Part shown: positions 35,757-44,054 of the stretch, in pieces
Position numbering within the stretch: position 1 is the first letter of the stretch
Layout of the letters: every line of letters begins with the position of its first letter
Origin: an uncultured Burkholderiales bacterium
GTDB lineage: Bacteria; Pseudomonadota; Gammaproteobacteria; Burkholderiales; Burkholderiaceae_C
Direction of reading: 5' to 3'
Assembly (NCBI GenBank): GCA_903871545.1
Contig: CAIQHG010000079.1
Span: 62,001 to 126,000, forward strand
Length of the DNA stretch: 64,000 nt
The notes under the pieces: model-generated
The model's database searches: none
The model's input: the letters and a program-made list of their open reading frames with translations, nothing else
What the model was told of the DNA's origin: nothing
Position numbers and translations under genes: made by a program

Positions 35757-36635
35757 TTAAACCTTTTTGATGGCTGATTTACCAAACAAACCGGCAGGTT
35801 TAACGGCCAACACGAGTAACAATAAGACCAAACCAGGGACATCTTTGTATCCAGTTGATAGATAAAAACCTGTTGTAGTCTCTGCCACACCTAATATTAT
35901 TCCTCCTATGATGATTCCCATGCCACTGGTGAGTCCTCCAATAATTGCAACAGCAAAAGCTTTTAGCCCTAAAACAGACCCCATGGTCGCCCCCGTTAGA
36001 GTTAAAGGCGCTATGAGTACCCCAGCAAATGCGGCGCTCATAGAGGAAAGTGCATATGAAAATGAGATCACAAGTCCAGTATTTATTCCCATCAACTTTG
36101 CAGCGTCACGGTCATTAAATGTGGCCACCACCGCCTTGCCATAAATTGTTTTACGATTGAAAAACTCAACCGCCAGCATCATGGACACAGCGCCTACGAC
36201 GACCAATATTTCCATTGGTAAAACGTTTGCACCAAATAGTTTAATGGGTGCCTCAGGCAGGGGAGAGGGAAAACGAAGATCGTCTCGTCCCCACACATTT
36301 TCAGCTACGTTTTTAAAGATAATTCCAAGCGCAATGGTGGACATGATCCAACCAAATTCACTCTTAATTTTGATAGCGGGTCTAACCGCTATGGCTTCCA
36401 CAAAACCACCCTGCAGTAGTCCAAAAATGCCCACGATTGGCAGCGCAAGCCAGTAATTTATTTGTAGTGTATCAACAAGAGTTAGCCCCACAAGCGCACC
36501 TAACATTAGCGCATCGCCTTGGCCAAAATTTAGCGTGTCTGAGGTGGCGAAGGTAAGTTGGTACCCAAAAGCGATGACTGCGTAAATCATCCCTAAGGCT
36601 ATGCCGCTATAGATTAGCTGCAGCAATATTTCCAT
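35757..36635 (-). CDS. livH: Branched-chain amino acid-type ABC permease LivH
   Basis: 292-residue inner-membrane permease with about eight helices. Typical LivH motifs: N-terminal IYSGIALGMIYAVIAFGYQL with TLNFGQGDALMLGA, central ATFNDRDAAKLMGINTGLVI (about 185-204), and GLKAFAVAIIGGLTSGMG (about 223-240). It forms the pore with the LivM domain of the following fused gene. It is separated from the upstream binding-protein gene by 146 bases containing a hairpin and T-tract. Confidence 0.92.
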   Translation of the reverse strand: MEILLQLIYSGIALGMIYAVIAFGYQLTFATSDTLNFGQGDALMLGALVGLTLVDTLQINYWLALPIVGIFGLLQGGFVEAIAVRPAIKIKSEFGWIMSTIALGIIFKNVAENVWGRDDLRFPSPLPEAPIKLFGANVLPMEILVVVGAVSMMLAVEFFNRKTIYGKAVVATFNDRDAAKLMGINTGLVISFSYALSSMSAAFAGVLIAPLTLTGATMGSVLGLKAFAVAIIGGLTSGMGIIIGGIILGVAETTTGFYLSTGYKDVPGLVLLLLVLAVKPAGLFGKSAIKKV

Positions 36636-36660
36636 GTTAAAACTTCTTTAAAAAATAAAA

Positions 36661-36689
36661 TTAAAAAAGGCCATGCTTATCTTTAAGCA
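36661..36689 (-). terminator. Intercistronic hairpin between binding-protein gene and livH
   Basis: On the minus strand TGCTTA-AAGA-TAAGCA forms a perfect 6-base stem followed by GGCC and a run of T (plus-strand A run 36663-36668). A second, larger stem (AGCCCT with AGGGCT, 36691-36720) lies just upstream. The arrangement would partly stop transcription after the binding-protein gene, giving more binding protein than permease. Confidence 0.6.
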
Positions 36690-36781
36690 CAGCCCTGTTT
36701 TAGGAGTGGTATCAAGGGCTGCAAAATACTAAAAAAACCAGATATAGCCCAATCACCCAATGTCAAACAAGTAAAAGAACT

Positions 36782-37996
36782 TTACTTCTTTATCTGTTTA
36801 GTGCGAATGTCAGATCCTTTTTTCTGATCCTCTTCATAAGCATAAACAACCCGCCCATCTTTAACTTGCCCAAAGACTGGGATATTTTTCGTAATCGCTT
36901 CGTGATCCTCTTTATTAAACGGTTTATTATAGATCGTAACTACACCTTCGACCTTGTCTTGCAAGTTCTCTAAAGCGTCTTTAATTGCCTTACCGTCCGT
37001 GCTGCCGGCTTGTTTGATGGCTGCGGCTAGCAAAAAGATGGAGTCATAGGCTTGTGCAGCTGATACGGGGGAATCAATGCGATTATTTTTTGGCTTAAAT
37101 TCTTTCAAATAAGCATCAATAAAAGCTTTTCGTTTTTGCGTATTGGGATCTTGAATAAATGTCTCAGGCATTGTTGCGCCTTCTCCGCCAGGGCCGGCAT
37201 TGTCGATAAAGTTAGCCATTGAGAGGGTCCAACTTCCGATCATGGGGACTTTCCAGCCAAGTTTGGTCATACCGTTGGCTATTTGGGCTAATTCGGGGCC
37301 AATGCCATAAGTCAAAATCACTTCGGCACCGGCCTCTTTGGCCTTCAGCAGTTGAGCTGTCATATCCACATCTTTGATGTTGAATTTTTCGACCGCGACC
37401 GCAGTGACGTTTTTCTCAAGGAGAGCCTTGATCAAATCATCTTTGCCAAGTTGCCCGTAATTCGTCGAGTCAGCCAAAATAGCTACTTTGGTAAATTTAC
37501 GTCTAACTACGGCTTCCTCCACGATCATAGGAGCTTGGATACTGTCGTTGGCCGAGTTTCTAAAAATATAGTTATCAGGAAACTCGGGGGGTAAGAATTG
37601 CTTAGTGACGAGGGTACCAGTTGCAACGTTATTCATCACCGGAATCTTAGCTTCCTCATAAAATCTTTGTGATGCAAGTGCAACCCCAGTATTGATAAAC
37701 CCAACCGTAGCAACAACATTTTCCTTGCTGATCAATTCCTGAGCAATTTGAACACCACGTTCATTCTTAGCCTCATCATCGCGCTCAATTGGAACTAACT
37801 TTCTCCCTAATACGCCGCCTTTTTTATTGATCTCATTAACTGCAAGACGTACGCCGTCTCTCATACTGATGCCCATTGAAGAGGACCCCCCGGTAAAGGG
37901 CCCGCTGACGCCAATTTTGATGTCTTCCGCCGCGTAACTGAGGCCAGCAGACAACAACAAGGCAACTATTGCAGATTTTTTAAAATTAAAAGCCAT
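36782..37996 (-). CDS. livK: Branched-chain amino acid/amide-type ABC substrate-binding protein
   Basis: 404 residues. Signal peptide about 1-22 (ending LSYAAED). Mature start IKIGVSGPFTGGSSSMGISM with RDGVRLAVNEINKKGGVLGR is the type I Liv-family pattern. Later motifs are VAILADSTNYGQLGKDDLIK (about 175-194) and SPVSAAQAYDSIFLLAAAI (about 318-336). First gene of the minus-strand operon binding protein - livH - livMG - livF - Bug. The ligand may be an amino acid, amide or aromatic acid; HAAT-family ligands cannot be told from sequence. A short palindrome, AGACA-GTT-TGTCT, at 38037-38049 upstream is a possible operator. Confidence 0.9.
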   Translation of the reverse strand: MAFNFKKSAIVALLLSAGLSYAAEDIKIGVSGPFTGGSSSMGISMRDGVRLAVNEINKKGGVLGRKLVPIERDDEAKNERGVQIAQELISKENVVATVGFINTGVALASQRFYEEAKIPVMNNVATGTLVTKQFLPPEFPDNYIFRNSANDSIQAPMIVEEAVVRRKFTKVAILADSTNYGQLGKDDLIKALLEKNVTAVAVEKFNIKDVDMTAQLLKAKEAGAEVILTYGIGPELAQIANGMTKLGWKVPMIGSWTLSMANFIDNAGPGGEGATMPETFIQDPNTQKRKAFIDAYLKEFKPKNNRIDSPVSAAQAYDSIFLLAAAIKQAGSTDGKAIKDALENLQDKVEGVVTIYNKPFNKEDHEAITKNIPVFGQVKDGRVVYAYEEDQKKGSDIRTKQIKK

Positions 37997-38232
37997 ATTT
38001 TTCCCTTTTCGTAATTCAAAGAAGCATAACCAATAAAGACAGTTTGTCTATAAGTATTTTGGGATGTTATCTAATTAATACCCATAATTGCTAAATACTT
38101 ACCCTAAGGGATCGATCAAGTAGTTATAGAAGTTATGATCAGCACAAGGCGCAGATAATTTTAATTTTTGATTTAAGACTAAATATTAGCTCCCGGTAAA
38201 TTCTCAGTTTCTTTCCCCCTTTTGGAGCAATC

Positions 38233-38755
38233 ATGACCTCATCCTTATCTAAATCCTGTATTCCATCTTTTTTTAAACGTTCTCGCGAACCTAAACCATT
38301 TAATGGACAAAGCTGTAGCAGACGCAAAAGCTAGAAACTTCGAGGGAAAAGTTTTATTTGATTTTCGTTTGGCGCCCGATATGCTTCCACTAAAAAATCA
38401 AATTTTGATAGCCTGTGACGTTGCTAAATTTTGTATTTCTCGTATTTCTGGTCTAGAAGCACCAAAATTTGACGATACGGAACAGACTCTTGAGGAGCTT
38501 CAAACGCGCATTCAAAACACCATAAACTGGATCAAAAGCGTACCTACAAATGCGCTCGATGGTCTAGAGGAAAAGGAAATTACATTCCCTGTGGGCAAGC
38601 AAGCTACGAAAACGATGAAGGCATTAGATTACTTGAATTCATGGGCTATTCCAAACGTTTACTTTCACGTGACAACGGCGTACAACATTCTTCGTCACAA
38701 CGGGGTGAAACTTGGAAAAGGTGATTATCTGCTCGGCCCTGCAAATCAGGCCTAG
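38233..38755 (+). pseudogene. DUF1993 protein gene split by a frameshift in a T7 tract
   Basis: The long frame (ATG 38303, 150 residues) is DUF1993: FDFRLAPDMLPLKNQILIAC, then FPVGKQATKTMKALDYLNSW, HVTTAYNILRHNGVKLGKGD. But it lacks the usual N-terminus. That N-terminus is present upstream in the +1-shifted frame: a ribosome site GGAG (38224-38227), ATG 38233 and MTSSLSKSCIPSF. The two frames join at seven T bases (38268-38274). Removing one T gives an unbroken protein reading IPSFLNVLANLNHLMDKAVA, exactly the family pattern. So the gene is frameshifted here, is read by slippage, or the sequence has an extra T. DUF1993 proteins are small helical-bundle proteins of unknown function. Confidence 0.8.
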
Positions 38756-38968
38756 AGTTAATACTAAAGAACAACTTTTATTGTATTTATTTAATTATTT
38801 AATACTATTAAAAGAGCTTGCGTCGGCTATTTTCGAAAAGCTAAGAACGTTTGTGCGTAGTAACCCCAGGTAGAGTTCAGATTATTTATATAGTTGGGTA
38901 CACTTAAAAGAGTTTGTATTCTTTTGTATGTGTTTAACATACGGTTTTGCAGAATTAGGGAGATTGGG

Positions 38969-39742
38969 TTGAGTAAAGATATCTTGCTTGATATTAAGGG
39001 TTTGACAAAGGAATTCAAAGGTTTTGTGGCCGTCAGCGATGTAACCTTAAATGTCTTGAAAGGCACTATTCATGCGTTGATCGGTCCCAACGGTGCGGGT
39101 AAGACGACACTGTTTAATTTGTTGACTAATTTTTTAGTTCCCACAAGCGGTGACGTTTTCTTTAAAGGGGAAAAAATAACTCGTGAAAAACCTGCCCAAA
39201 TCGCCAGAAGAGGAATAGTTAGGTCCTTTCAAATCTCTGCCGTTTTCCCGCACATGAGTGTGTTGGAAAACGTGAGGGTTGCGCTCCAACAAAAGCAAAA
39301 TGTTTCCTTTCGTTTTTGGAGTCCTGAAAAATCTCTTTACCATTTGCATTCCAAAGCACTAGAGCTTTTAGATTCAGTGGATCTATCCAGTTTTGCAGAT
39401 GAGCTTGCCGTTAATTTGCCCTACGGACGCAAGAGGGCGTTGGAGTTAGCGACCACCTTAGCTCTTGAGCCAGAACTGATGTTATTGGATGAGCCTACGC
39501 AGGGCATGGGGCACGAAGATGTAGAGCGCGTCACTCAACTCATTAAAAAAGTCTCCATTGGCCGAACCGTTTTGATGGTTGAGCACAATATGAATGTAGT
39601 GTCTAGCATTGCAGATAGAATCACCGTTTTACAACGCGGGTCTGTAATTGCAGACGGCAACTATAAAGAGGTCTCTAACAACCCTCTTGTCATTGAAGCC
39701 TACATGGGTTCAAGCAATCAGGCCTTGGTTGGTGCACATTAA
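38969..39742 (+). CDS. livG: Branched-chain amino acid-type ABC ATPase LivG
   Basis: About 257 residues from a TTG start at 38969, chosen because AGGGAG lies 7 bases ahead and the family N-terminus (ILLDIKGLTKEFKGFVAVSD) follows directly; the longer ATG form from 38894 adds a non-conserved 25 residues. Walker A is LIGPNGAGKTTLFNLLTN, signature-equivalent LPYGRKRALELATTLA, and Walker B LMLLDEPTQGMGHEDVERV. First gene of the plus-strand livG-livF-(scar)-livH-livM cluster. Confidence 0.92.
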   Translation: MSKDILLDIKGLTKEFKGFVAVSDVTLNVLKGTIHALIGPNGAGKTTLFNLLTNFLVPTSGDVFFKGEKITREKPAQIARRGIVRSFQISAVFPHMSVLENVRVALQQKQNVSFRFWSPEKSLYHLHSKALELLDSVDLSSFADELAVNLPYGRKRALELATTLALEPELMLLDEPTQGMGHEDVERVTQLIKKVSIGRTVLMVEHNMNVVSSIADRITVLQRGSVIADGNYKEVSNNPLVIEAYMGSSNQALVGAH

Positions 39743-39792
39743 AAGGCCAGTAAAATGACTTTACTGCTAGATTTCCTGAATCCCCTCCAATT

Positions 39793-40515
39793 ATGAAAAG
39801 TTCCCTGCCCTCTGAGCTCATTAAGATTGAAAACCTCCAAGCTTGGTACGGTGAGTCTCATATTCTTCACGGTGTCAACCTATCGGTAAATAAAGGAGAA
39901 GTGGTTACGCTTTTAGGGCGCAACGGATCGGGCAGAACCACAACCCTTAGAGCCATAATGGGACTGACAGGGTCGAGAACTGGCTCTATCAAAGTCAGTG
40001 GTGTTGAGAGCATCTCCTTAGCGCCCCATCAAATTGCAAAATTGGGGCTGGGTTATTGCCCAGAGGAGAGAGGAATATTCGCATCCCTTTCTACTTATGA
40101 AAATTTAATACTCCCCCCAAAAATTAAGGGCACAGACGGGGGCATGTCGGTCAATGAAATTTATGCCATGTTCAGCAACCTCAAAGAGCGCAAAGACAGC
40201 CCGGGAACGCGTCTATCTGGTGGCGAGCAACAAATGTTGGCAGTTGCTAGGATCCTCAGGACAGGGGCGAGGCTGTTGCTGTTGGATGAGATTTCAGAGG
40301 GACTTGCTCCTGTAATTGTTCAAAAGCTTGGCGTGATGATTGCCACTCTTAAGCAAGCTGGTTTCACCATCATTCTTGTGGAGCAAAACTTTCGTTTTGC
40401 TGCTCCGCTGGCGGATCGTTTTTACATTATGGAACATGGGCAAATAGTGCAAGAGTTTAATCATGCAGAGTTACCCTCTAAGATGGCCATGCTCCATGAG
40501 TTTTTAGGTGTTTAA
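39793..40515 (+). CDS. livF: Branched-chain amino acid-type ABC ATPase LivF
   Basis: 240 residues. IKIENLQAWYGESHILHGVN at the N-terminus, Walker A LLGRNGSGRTTTLRAIMG, signature RLSGGEQQMLAVARIL, Walker B LLLLDEISEGLAPVIVQKL, then ILVEQNFRFAAPLADRFYI. Note that Walker A has Arg in place of the usual catalytic-loop Lys (GSGRTT instead of GSGKTT), a substitution seen in some LivF/UrtE-like proteins but worth testing for activity. It lies 50 bases behind livG and 24 bases ahead of the binding-protein deletion scar. Confidence 0.9.
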   Translation: MKSSLPSELIKIENLQAWYGESHILHGVNLSVNKGEVVTLLGRNGSGRTTTLRAIMGLTGSRTGSIKVSGVESISLAPHQIAKLGLGYCPEERGIFASLSTYENLILPPKIKGTDGGMSVNEIYAMFSNLKERKDSPGTRLSGGEQQMLAVARILRTGARLLLLDEISEGLAPVIVQKLGVMIATLKQAGFTIILVEQNFRFAAPLADRFYIMEHGQIVQEFNHAELPSKMAMLHEFLGV

Positions 40516-40539
40516 CGATTTTAGAAACTTTAAGTTATT

Positions 40540-40760
40540 ATGAAATTAATAAAAAAATATCACGCTTCTGCCATTTCTTTGGCTATTAACTTATCCGAGA
40601 AGACGGGGTGATGATTCATGCGATGTATGTCATGCAAGTCAAAACTCCTGAGGAGTCACAGTATCCTTTTGATCCTCACAAATTGGTCAAGAAAATCAAG
40701 GGTGAGGTGGCCTTTGGCTCTTTGTCAGATTCAACTTGCCCGCTTGTTTATAAAAAATAG
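40540..40760 (+). pseudogene. Deletion scar of an ABC substrate-binding protein gene between livF and livH
   Basis: An ATG at 40540 starts a signal-peptide-like sequence (MKLIKKYHASAISLAINLS) that stops after 23 codons. Immediately after, in another frame, 40593-40760 encodes IREDGVMIHAMYVMQVKTPE and later YPFDPHKLVKKIKGEVAFGS, ending at TAG. That is the characteristic C-terminal tail of Liv-type binding proteins (pattern DG...H.MY...VK.P.ES..P.D..K). About 340 codons between signal peptide and tail are missing. The position, between ATPase and permease genes, is where a binding-protein gene is normally found. The cluster is thus an importer without its own binding protein. Confidence 0.8.
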
Positions 40761-40820
40761 TCGTTATCCAATTTTGAATTTCACCCTAAGTAACTTTTCT
40801 CAGTCTTAAATAAAACACCC

Positions 40821-41705
40821 ATGACCGATATTTTTGGTATTCCAATTCAAGTTATTTTGGGGCAGCTGTTGCTCGGATTGGTTAATGGTTCCTTTTATGC
40901 CATGTTAAGTCTAGGACTCGCTGTGATCTTTGGGCTTTTGGGAGTGGTCAATTTTGCACATGGTGCCTTTTACATGATGGGGGCATATGCAACTTGGATT
41001 CTTTTAGATGTTTTTGATTTAGGCTATTGGTGGGCATTAATTTTGTCTCCGCTCTCAGTTGGTTTGATTGGCATCATCTTGGAGAGACTTTTTTTGCGGT
41101 TCCTGTACAAAGTTGACCCCTTGTATGGTTTATTGCTTACGTTTGGTTTGTCTTTGATTGCTGAGGGTGTTTTGCGCGAGGTATTCGGAGCTTCAGGACA
41201 ATCGTATCCGGTTCCGGATCTTTTGAAGGGGACTTTTGACGTAGGATTTATGAATTTGCCAATTTATAGGGTCTGGGTAATTGTTGCCTCTTTGAGTATT
41301 TGTTTTGTGACCTGGTACGTGATTGAGAGAACCCGTCTTGGCTCAACGCTAAGAGCTGCGACAGAGAATCCTAAACTTGTGCAGGCCTTTGGAATAAACG
41401 TACCGATGATGGTTATGTTTACATACGCCGGCGGAGTGGCTTTGGCGGCCTTAGCCGGGGTGTTGTCAGCCCCCATTATTCAAGTCTCCCCCCTAATGGG
41501 GTCCTCCCTTGTGATCGTAGTTTTTGCAGTAGTAGTGATTGGGGGGATGGGCTCGATTTTGGGCGCAATTCTCAGCGGGGTTGCACTAGGCGTAATTGAG
41601 GGGTTTACGAAGGTATTTTACCCAGAGGCTTCAAACATCGTGGTGTTTTTGATCATGGCTATTGTGCTGTGTTGGCGTCCTGCCGGTTTATTTGGTAAAG
41701 AGTAA
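40821..41705 (+). CDS. livH: Branched-chain amino acid-type ABC permease LivH
   Basis: 294 residues, about eight membrane helices. Typical motifs: QLLLGLVNGSFYAMLSLGLA (about 14-33), VNFAHGAFYMMGAY (about 45-58), TENPKLVQAFGINVPMMVMF (about 186-205) and VFAVVVIGGMGSILGAILSG near 235-254. It ends directly at the livM start (stop TAA, then ATG), so translation is coupled. It pairs with LivM to form the pore of the plus-strand importer whose binding-protein gene is deleted. Confidence 0.92.
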   Translation: MTDIFGIPIQVILGQLLLGLVNGSFYAMLSLGLAVIFGLLGVVNFAHGAFYMMGAYATWILLDVFDLGYWWALILSPLSVGLIGIILERLFLRFLYKVDPLYGLLLTFGLSLIAEGVLREVFGASGQSYPVPDLLKGTFDVGFMNLPIYRVWVIVASLSICFVTWYVIERTRLGSTLRAATENPKLVQAFGINVPMMVMFTYAGGVALAALAGVLSAPIIQVSPLMGSSLVIVVFAVVVIGGMGSILGAILSGVALGVIEGFTKVFYPEASNIVVFLIMAIVLCWRPAGLFGKE

Positions 41706-42641
41706 ATGATGCAGATGTCTAGAATTACAACCTTCTACGTTATTGTGTTTGCGCTCGCGCTTTTAGCACCCTTCCTAGGCGTCTACCCAATCTTCATGAT
41801 GACCTTGCTGTGCTACGCGTTATTTGCCTGTGCATTTAACTTAATGCTTGGCTACAGCGGAATGCTGTCATTTGGTCACGCTGCTTACTTTGGAAGCTCA
41901 GCCTACATCACTTGCTGGCTTATCACCGCAAACGGGTGGTCTTCGATTGGTGCTCTTTTGGCCGGCACGTTGGTCTCCACGGTGCTGGGTTTGGTTATAG
42001 GTTTGATTGCAATTAGGCGGGCTGGGATTTACTTTGCAATGATCACACTGGCTTTGTCTCAGCTGGTTTACTTTGTTTGCCTTCAAGCGCCATTTACTGG
42101 GGGTGAGAACGGCATTCAAGGTGTTCCTAGAGGAGATTTACTAGGCATCATTTCTCTTGCAAACGATACAGTCATGTACTACTTTGTACTTTTTATTTTT
42201 GTTTGTGTGTATTTATTCATTGTGAGGGTTGTTCACTCCCCCTTTGGTCAGGTGTTAAAGGCTATTCGAGAAAATGAACCAAGGGCTTCATCTATTGGAT
42301 ACTACGCAGAGCAATACAAACTGCTTGTGTTCGTGTTGTCAAGTACTTTAGCCGGCTTAGCTGGTTCACTTAAAGCTTTGGTGCTTGGTTTTGCTACTCT
42401 GTCCGATGTATTGCAGTCTACCTCCGGGGAGGTTATTTTGATGACGATGTTAGGTGGAGCGGGCACTTTCTTTGGACCAGTTTTAGGCTCAGCTATCGTA
42501 ATAGCCTTACAAAACTTACTCTCAGACAAAGTGGGGTCATGGGTTACTGTCATCATTGGTGCAATTTTCGTTGTGTGCGTGATGGCTTTTAGAAAAGGCA
42601 TCGTCGGCGAATGGTTAGCTTATCAAAATAAAAAGAGCTAA
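41706..42641 (+). CDS. livM: Branched-chain amino acid-type ABC permease LivM
   Basis: 311 residues with about nine membrane helices. Motifs: CAFNLMLGYSGMLSFGHAAY (about 39-58), AIRRAGIYFAMITLALSQLV (about 98-117), AIRENEPRASSIGYYAEQYK (about 182-201), and GGAGTFFGPVLGSAIVIALQ (about 250-269). Start ATG immediately follows the livH stop; an ATG one codon later is equally possible. Ends 18 bases before the convergent sensor kinase gene. Confidence 0.92.
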   Translation: MMQMSRITTFYVIVFALALLAPFLGVYPIFMMTLLCYALFACAFNLMLGYSGMLSFGHAAYFGSSAYITCWLITANGWSSIGALLAGTLVSTVLGLVIGLIAIRRAGIYFAMITLALSQLVYFVCLQAPFTGGENGIQGVPRGDLLGIISLANDTVMYYFVLFIFVCVYLFIVRVVHSPFGQVLKAIRENEPRASSIGYYAEQYKLLVFVLSSTLAGLAGSLKALVLGFATLSDVLQSTSGEVILMTMLGGAGTFFGPVLGSAIVIALQNLLSDKVGSWVTVIIGAIFVVCVMAFRKGIVGEWLAYQNKKS

Positions 42642-42659
42642 GCACTGATTTCACGCAAT

Positions 42660-44054
42660 TTAGGCTGGCAAATCAACCGTTACTTGAGTACCTTTTGTTT
42701 CTGGTTGTACTTGAATGCTGAGCACTCCGCCCAAAAGTAGGCATGTCTTTTGAGCAATGGGGAGTCCAAGACCAACGCCTTGATTGGTTGAGTCCAAGCC
42801 CCTCCAAAACGGGGTTAGCATTTTTTCAATGTCATTTTTCGACACCTTTGAGCCGTTATCCAATACTTGCAAAATGACTCGGTTGTGTTGAATGTTTGCA
42901 TTTAGCTCAACCGTGTCCCCGCCGTAATTGAATGCATTATCAATAATGTTGTCCATGATCTCAATGAGCAGTGTGAGGTTTGAGTTAATTTTAAAATTTT
43001 TAACAGAATGCAGGTAAGTGCTGGTTCTCAAATCTTTTCCTGTTTTTTTAAAAATAGGCCCCCAATTTTTTTCCAGCTCAGAGGTCAAAAACCCGAGACT
43101 TATCTCACTTTTCTCAATGGTATTTACGCCCTCCGATCTGGCCAGTGTAAGGAGCTGTTTGACAAGTTGTGTAACGCGAGTTGAAGCTGAGGAGAGCTCT
43201 ATAAGAACCTCAGGATCAGGGGGGGAGTGGGGGTTGGCTTGGTTTGTTCTTAATAAGTCGTCCACCAAAAGTTTTATGCCCGCCAATGGTGTTCTGAGTT
43301 GATGGGCGGCGTCTGAGATGAACCTTCTCTCGTGAGCTATTGCTTCCTCTAAGCGCCTGAGGAGATCGTTGATGTGGCTTATAAGCCCCGTTAGCTCATC
43401 AGGTACCTGGGACAAAGGAATTGGTGAGAGATCGTTGATACCTCTTTTTGAGACTGCGTCATTGATTGCCTTCGCGGGTGCCAGGCCGTAGCCTATTCCA
43501 GCAAATAACAAAGGGACAATCAAAACGGCCAATCCAATGGCAGGCAGAAAAATAGCCGCCGCCAATTCTGTTGAAATTTGGTCGCGTTTAGCCTGTGACT
43601 CACCCACAATGACCCAAGCATAAGCGCTTGATTGTTTGTCTTGTAATTTTATGGCCACAACTCTTAAATTACCAGTCGCAGTGTTGGAGTCAAAAAATAA
43701 GGGTAGATCAGGCTTTAGGAGATCAGCGTTTTGGGGGAGATCCAAGGAGGCGTTCCCGACTATTTTTTTACCCTCTTGGGTGATCACCGTAAAACGCGAC
43801 GGGGAGAAAGAGTCAAAGATCAAGGAGTCCGCTGTATGGGGATCGCCTGAGAAAACCGGTACACCCTTATCCCAGTGAATTTGAGTCATAAGGGCCAAAG
43901 CATCATCTTTTAGTATTCGGTCAAATGCCAATTGAGCAGAGCGACCCGCCAACCAAAATGCGACCAAGGTTGCTGCCAGGGCAGAGGCCACCCATAGCCA
44001 TATAAAGGTAAGGATAAGGTTGCGTTTTAAACTATCTGCTTTGAATAATTTCAC
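42660..44054 (-). CDS. TctE/QseC-like sensor histidine kinase
   Basis: 464 residues from a GTG that overlaps the regulator's stop (GTGA). Two membrane helices (about 12-35 and 165-190) enclose a ~130-residue periplasmic domain of the two-component sensor N-terminal type found in TctE (pattern DRILKDDALALMTQIHWDKG). HisKA motif ERRFISDAAHQLRTPLAGIK with the phospho-His at about residue 250; HATPase with DNIIDNAFNYGG and GVGLGLPIAQKTCLLLGG. TctE-like kinases sense tri- or dicarboxylates. No tctABC genes lie beside it. Confidence 0.9.
   Translation of the reverse strand: MKLFKADSLKRNLILTFIWLWVASALAATLVAFWLAGRSAQLAFDRILKDDALALMTQIHWDKGVPVFSGDPHTADSLIFDSFSPSRFTVITQEGKKIVGNASLDLPQNADLLKPDLPLFFDSNTATGNLRVVAIKLQDKQSSAYAWVIVGESQAKRDQISTELAAAIFLPAIGLAVLIVPLLFAGIGYGLAPAKAINDAVSKRGINDLSPIPLSQVPDELTGLISHINDLLRRLEEAIAHERRFISDAAHQLRTPLAGIKLLVDDLLRTNQANPHSPPDPEVLIELSSASTRVTQLVKQLLTLARSEGVNTIEKSEISLGFLTSELEKNWGPIFKKTGKDLRTSTYLHSVKNFKINSNLTLLIEIMDNIIDNAFNYGGDTVELNANIQHNRVILQVLDNGSKVSKNDIEKMLTPFWRGLDSTNQGVGLGLPIAQKTCLLLGGVLSIQVQPETKGTQVTVDLPA

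Noticed and set aside
40618-40809. 63-codon plus-strand frame between livF and livH
   Set aside because: Out of frame with the recognisable binding-protein tail in the same DNA; treated as a shadow of the scar.
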